Assembly (NCBI RefSeq): GCF_014650175.1
Contig: NZ_BMUL01000003.1
Span: 248,001-312,000 of the forward strand
Reading direction: 5' to 3'
Length of the DNA stretch: 64,000 nt
Source of the DNA: Streptomyces termitum
GTDB taxonomy: Bacteria; Actinomycetota; Actinomycetes; Streptomycetales; Streptomycetaceae
This document shows, piece after piece, positions 62,495-64,000 of the stretch. The first letter of the stretch is position 1, and each line of letters starts with the position of its first letter. The notes under the pieces are model-generated. The model did no database searches. It saw nothing but the letters and a program-made list of their open reading frames with translations, and was not told where the DNA came from. The position numbers and the translations under genes are program-made.

Positions 62495-63559
62495 TCAGGC
62501 GTCCGCGCGCGGGGCCAGGATCCGGCCGACCCGGGCCGCCGCCGCGCCCAGGTGCCGCCGCACCTCGGTGAGCTGGTCCTCCGTCACCCCGTGGTCGCGG
62601 GCCGCGTCCCGGATCTCGTCCCGGAAGCGGTCGAGCAGCCGGTCCAGGTCCCGGGCCGGCTCGCCCGACCCCGCCGACTCCCGCGCCCACGCGGGCGGTT
62701 CGTCCCCGACGGGCGGCTCCTCGGAACTCCGGCCGGACACGCCCCCGGACGCGGACGCGTCCCGCGGGGCGGCGGAACCGGCGATCGGACCCGCGCCGGA
62801 GCCGGCGCCGGGCCCGGTAGCCGGGCCTGCGCCAGGATCGGCCGCCGGGCCGGATGCCGGGTCGGCGGCCGGGTCGGCGGTGGGGTCGGCGCCCGCGGCG
62901 GCGCGGGCCTTGGGGTGGGTGGTGCCCGAGACGAGGTCGCCCAGCTGGGCGGTGATCCCCGACAGCCCCTCCCAGACGGTCTGCGGCCACTCGCCCTTCG
63001 CGAAGCGGTGCTGCACCTCGTCCTGCACCTGCTGGGCGATCCGCTGGAACTCCTTCGCCTGGAGCTTCGCCGAGCGGGCCTCCTCCTTCGCCCTCCGGGC
63101 CTGCTCCTTCCACTCCTTCCTGGCCTTGCGCAGCTCCTCCTTGGGGTCGGGGAAGGACCCGGCCTCCGCCGTCCGGGCCCGGCTCGCCGCCGCCCGCATC
63201 TCGCTGCGGACCCGGCCGGCCGCGCCCCGTACGTCGTCCCGGATCTCGGCGGCCAGCTCCGCCACCGAATCGCGGATCTCCCGCTCCAGCGCGTCGAGTT
63301 CGGCCGCGCGGCCGGCCACCTCGGCCCGGCCCGCGTCGGTGAGGGCGTAGACCTTCCGGCCGCCCTCGCTGGTGTGGGTGACCAGGCCCTCGGCCTCCAG
63401 CTTGGCCAGCCGGGGGTAGACCGTCCCGGCCGAGGGCGCGTACAGCCCCTGGAACCGCTCCTCCAGGAGGCGGATCACCTCGTAGCCGTGGCGGGGGGCC
63501 TCGTCGAGCAGCTTCAGCAGGTAGAGGCGGAGCCGGCCGTGGGCGAAGACGGGAGCCAT
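62495..63559 (-). CDS. PadR-family regulator with long helical/low-complexity C-terminus
   Basis: 354 residues, much longer than a plain PadR. Residues ~1-75 are the winged helix (LRLYLLKLLDEAPRHGYEVIRLLEERF, GTVYPRLAKLEAEGLV). Residues ~85-200 are a charged helical/coiled-coil stretch (KEELRKARKEWKEQARRAKEEAR), followed by a ~70-residue Ala/Gly/Pro/Asp low-complexity segment and a conserved C-terminal helical end. Its start is two bases beyond the DUF4097 stop, so the two are co-transcribed, and it probably regulates that operon. Confidence 0.9.
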   Translation of the reverse strand: MAPVFAHGRLRLYLLKLLDEAPRHGYEVIRLLEERFQGLYAPSAGTVYPRLAKLEAEGLVTHTSEGGRKVYALTDAGRAEVAGRAAELDALEREIRDSVAELAAEIRDDVRGAAGRVRSEMRAAASRARTAEAGSFPDPKEELRKARKEWKEQARRAKEEARSAKLQAKEFQRIAQQVQDEVQHRFAKGEWPQTVWEGLSGITAQLGDLVSGTTHPKARAAAGADPTADPAADPASGPAADPGAGPATGPGAGSGAGPIAGSAAPRDASASGGVSGRSSEEPPVGDEPPAWARESAGSGEPARDLDRLLDRFRDEIRDAARDHGVTEDQLTEVRRHLGAAAARVGRILAPRADA

Positions 63560-63561
63560 GA

Positions 63562-64000
63562 TCAGAGCACCTTTCCGGACGCGGGGGCGGTGGGGTCGGC
63601 GGGGCCGGCGGGCGGGGCCTCCGGGTCCTCGGCGGGCTCCGGGCGGCGCAGCAGCGCGATCGAACCGGAGACCGTCGTCGCCCGGAGGGTGCCCCGGCCC
63701 GCGCCGAGAGTCCCGGTGATCGACTTGGTGCCCCAGTCGCCGCCCACCCGCAGGTCCTCGAAGGCGTTCGACACCGCGCCGCTGGCGGTGCTCGCCTCCA
63801 CCCGGGCGTCCGCCGGGTGCGGCAGCCGGATGGCGACCTCGCCGGAGACGCTGGTGAGCCGGATGTCCGCGGGCGGCGCCTCGGCCGGGGCCGGGTCCAG
63901 GTCGAGGACCATGTCCCCGCTGACCGTCTCCGCCCGCACCGCGGAACCGGAGCCCTCGATCACCGTGACGTCCCCGGTCACCGAGTTCACCCGCAGCGCC
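63562..64000 (-). CDS. DUF4097-family protein, C-terminal part (continues beyond right edge)
   Basis: The frame is open at position 64000, so the N-terminus is outside the window; 145 residues are visible. They form repeated beta-strand units of the type SVTGDVTV, TVSGDMVLDL, SVSGEVAIRL, TASGAVSN, SITGTLGAGRG, TVSGSIALL, the DUF4097 beta-helix pattern, ending in a Pro/Ala-rich tail. DUF4097 proteins are adhesin- or bactofilin-like with unknown function and often sit next to PadR regulators in actinobacteria. Confidence 0.88.
   Translation of the reverse strand, partial: ALRVNSVTGDVTVIEGSGSAVRAETVSGDMVLDLDPAPAEAPPADIRLTSVSGEVAIRLPHPADARVEASTASGAVSNAFEDLRVGGDWGTKSITGTLGAGRGTLRATTVSGSIALLRRPEPAEDPEAPPAGPADPTAPASGKVL

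Overview
The window is very GC-rich, tightly packed actinomycete chromosome. The gene set and order (sigR-rsrA, aroA-rsgA, nrdAB behind a cobalamin riboswitch, dasR-dasABCD-nagB, wblE, sigH with its anti-sigma gene, an eshA-type gene, snpA-snpR, sodN-sodX) match from memory the Streptomyces core around SCO5204-SCO5265 of S. coelicolor. GTG starts, 4-bp GTGA/ATGA overlaps and leaderless-looking starts fit Streptomyces. I see no insertion sequence, prophage or CRISPR array; this is core chromosome with a few accessory touches.

Layout. 1-4.3 kb: end of a UPF0182 membrane-protein gene, then a Sel1-repeat gene between two identical initiator tRNA genes. 4.4-7.5 kb: a Fur-family regulator preceded by four 17-bp repeats, a CBS-domain protein, hisN, and a TetR/SMR-efflux pair. 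7.5-12.2 kb: rsgA, aroA, an M50-type protease, a SRAP protein and an alpha/beta hydrolase. 12.2-18 kb: the thiol-oxidative-stress pair sigR-rsrA with its own sigma-R promoter, two coupled HD-domain membrane proteins, a TPR-like protein and peptide deformylase. 18.1-20.3 kb: a three-gene overlapping unit (WXG100-like protein, murein-hydrolase-like protein, small membrane protein). 20.3-24.5 kb: class Ia ribonucleotide reductase under tandem NrdR boxes and a B12 riboswitch. 24.5-27 kb: GNAT and an MctP-type symporter with its DUF3311 partner.

27-36 kb is the N-acetylglucosamine/chitobiose region: DasR, the DasABC importer, DasD and NagB. The known DasR operators (dre) lie upstream of dasA and nagB. 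I also see good dre-like sites upstream of a tandem pair of small secreted cysteine-rich proteins and upstream of a PdtaS-like sensor kinase. 36-42 kb: that kinase, wblE, a diacylglycerol kinase, and the stress sigma factor sigH behind its anti-sigma gene, with two minisatellites (15-bp and 23-bp units). 42-49 kb: Na+/H+ antiporter, PLP deaminase, amidase, then an EshA/family 2B encapsulin shell gene followed by a polyprenyl diphosphate synthase gene. 49-55 kb: snapalysin with its LysR regulator (which carries a TTA codon) and nickel superoxide dismutase with its processing peptidase. 55-64 kb: a polar amino-acid ABC transporter, malic enzyme, a quinone-oxidoreductase-like enzyme, a GH5 endoglycoceramidase-like enzyme, and a PadR/DUF4097 pair running off the right edge.

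The strongest leads are the encapsulin/prenyl-synthase pair, the WXG100/murein-hydrolase/membrane-protein trio, the two extra dre sites, the 17-bp operator-like array before the Fur gene, and the 15-bp repeat array that contains the kinase stop codon. Names recalled from S. coelicolor are from memory, not from a search.
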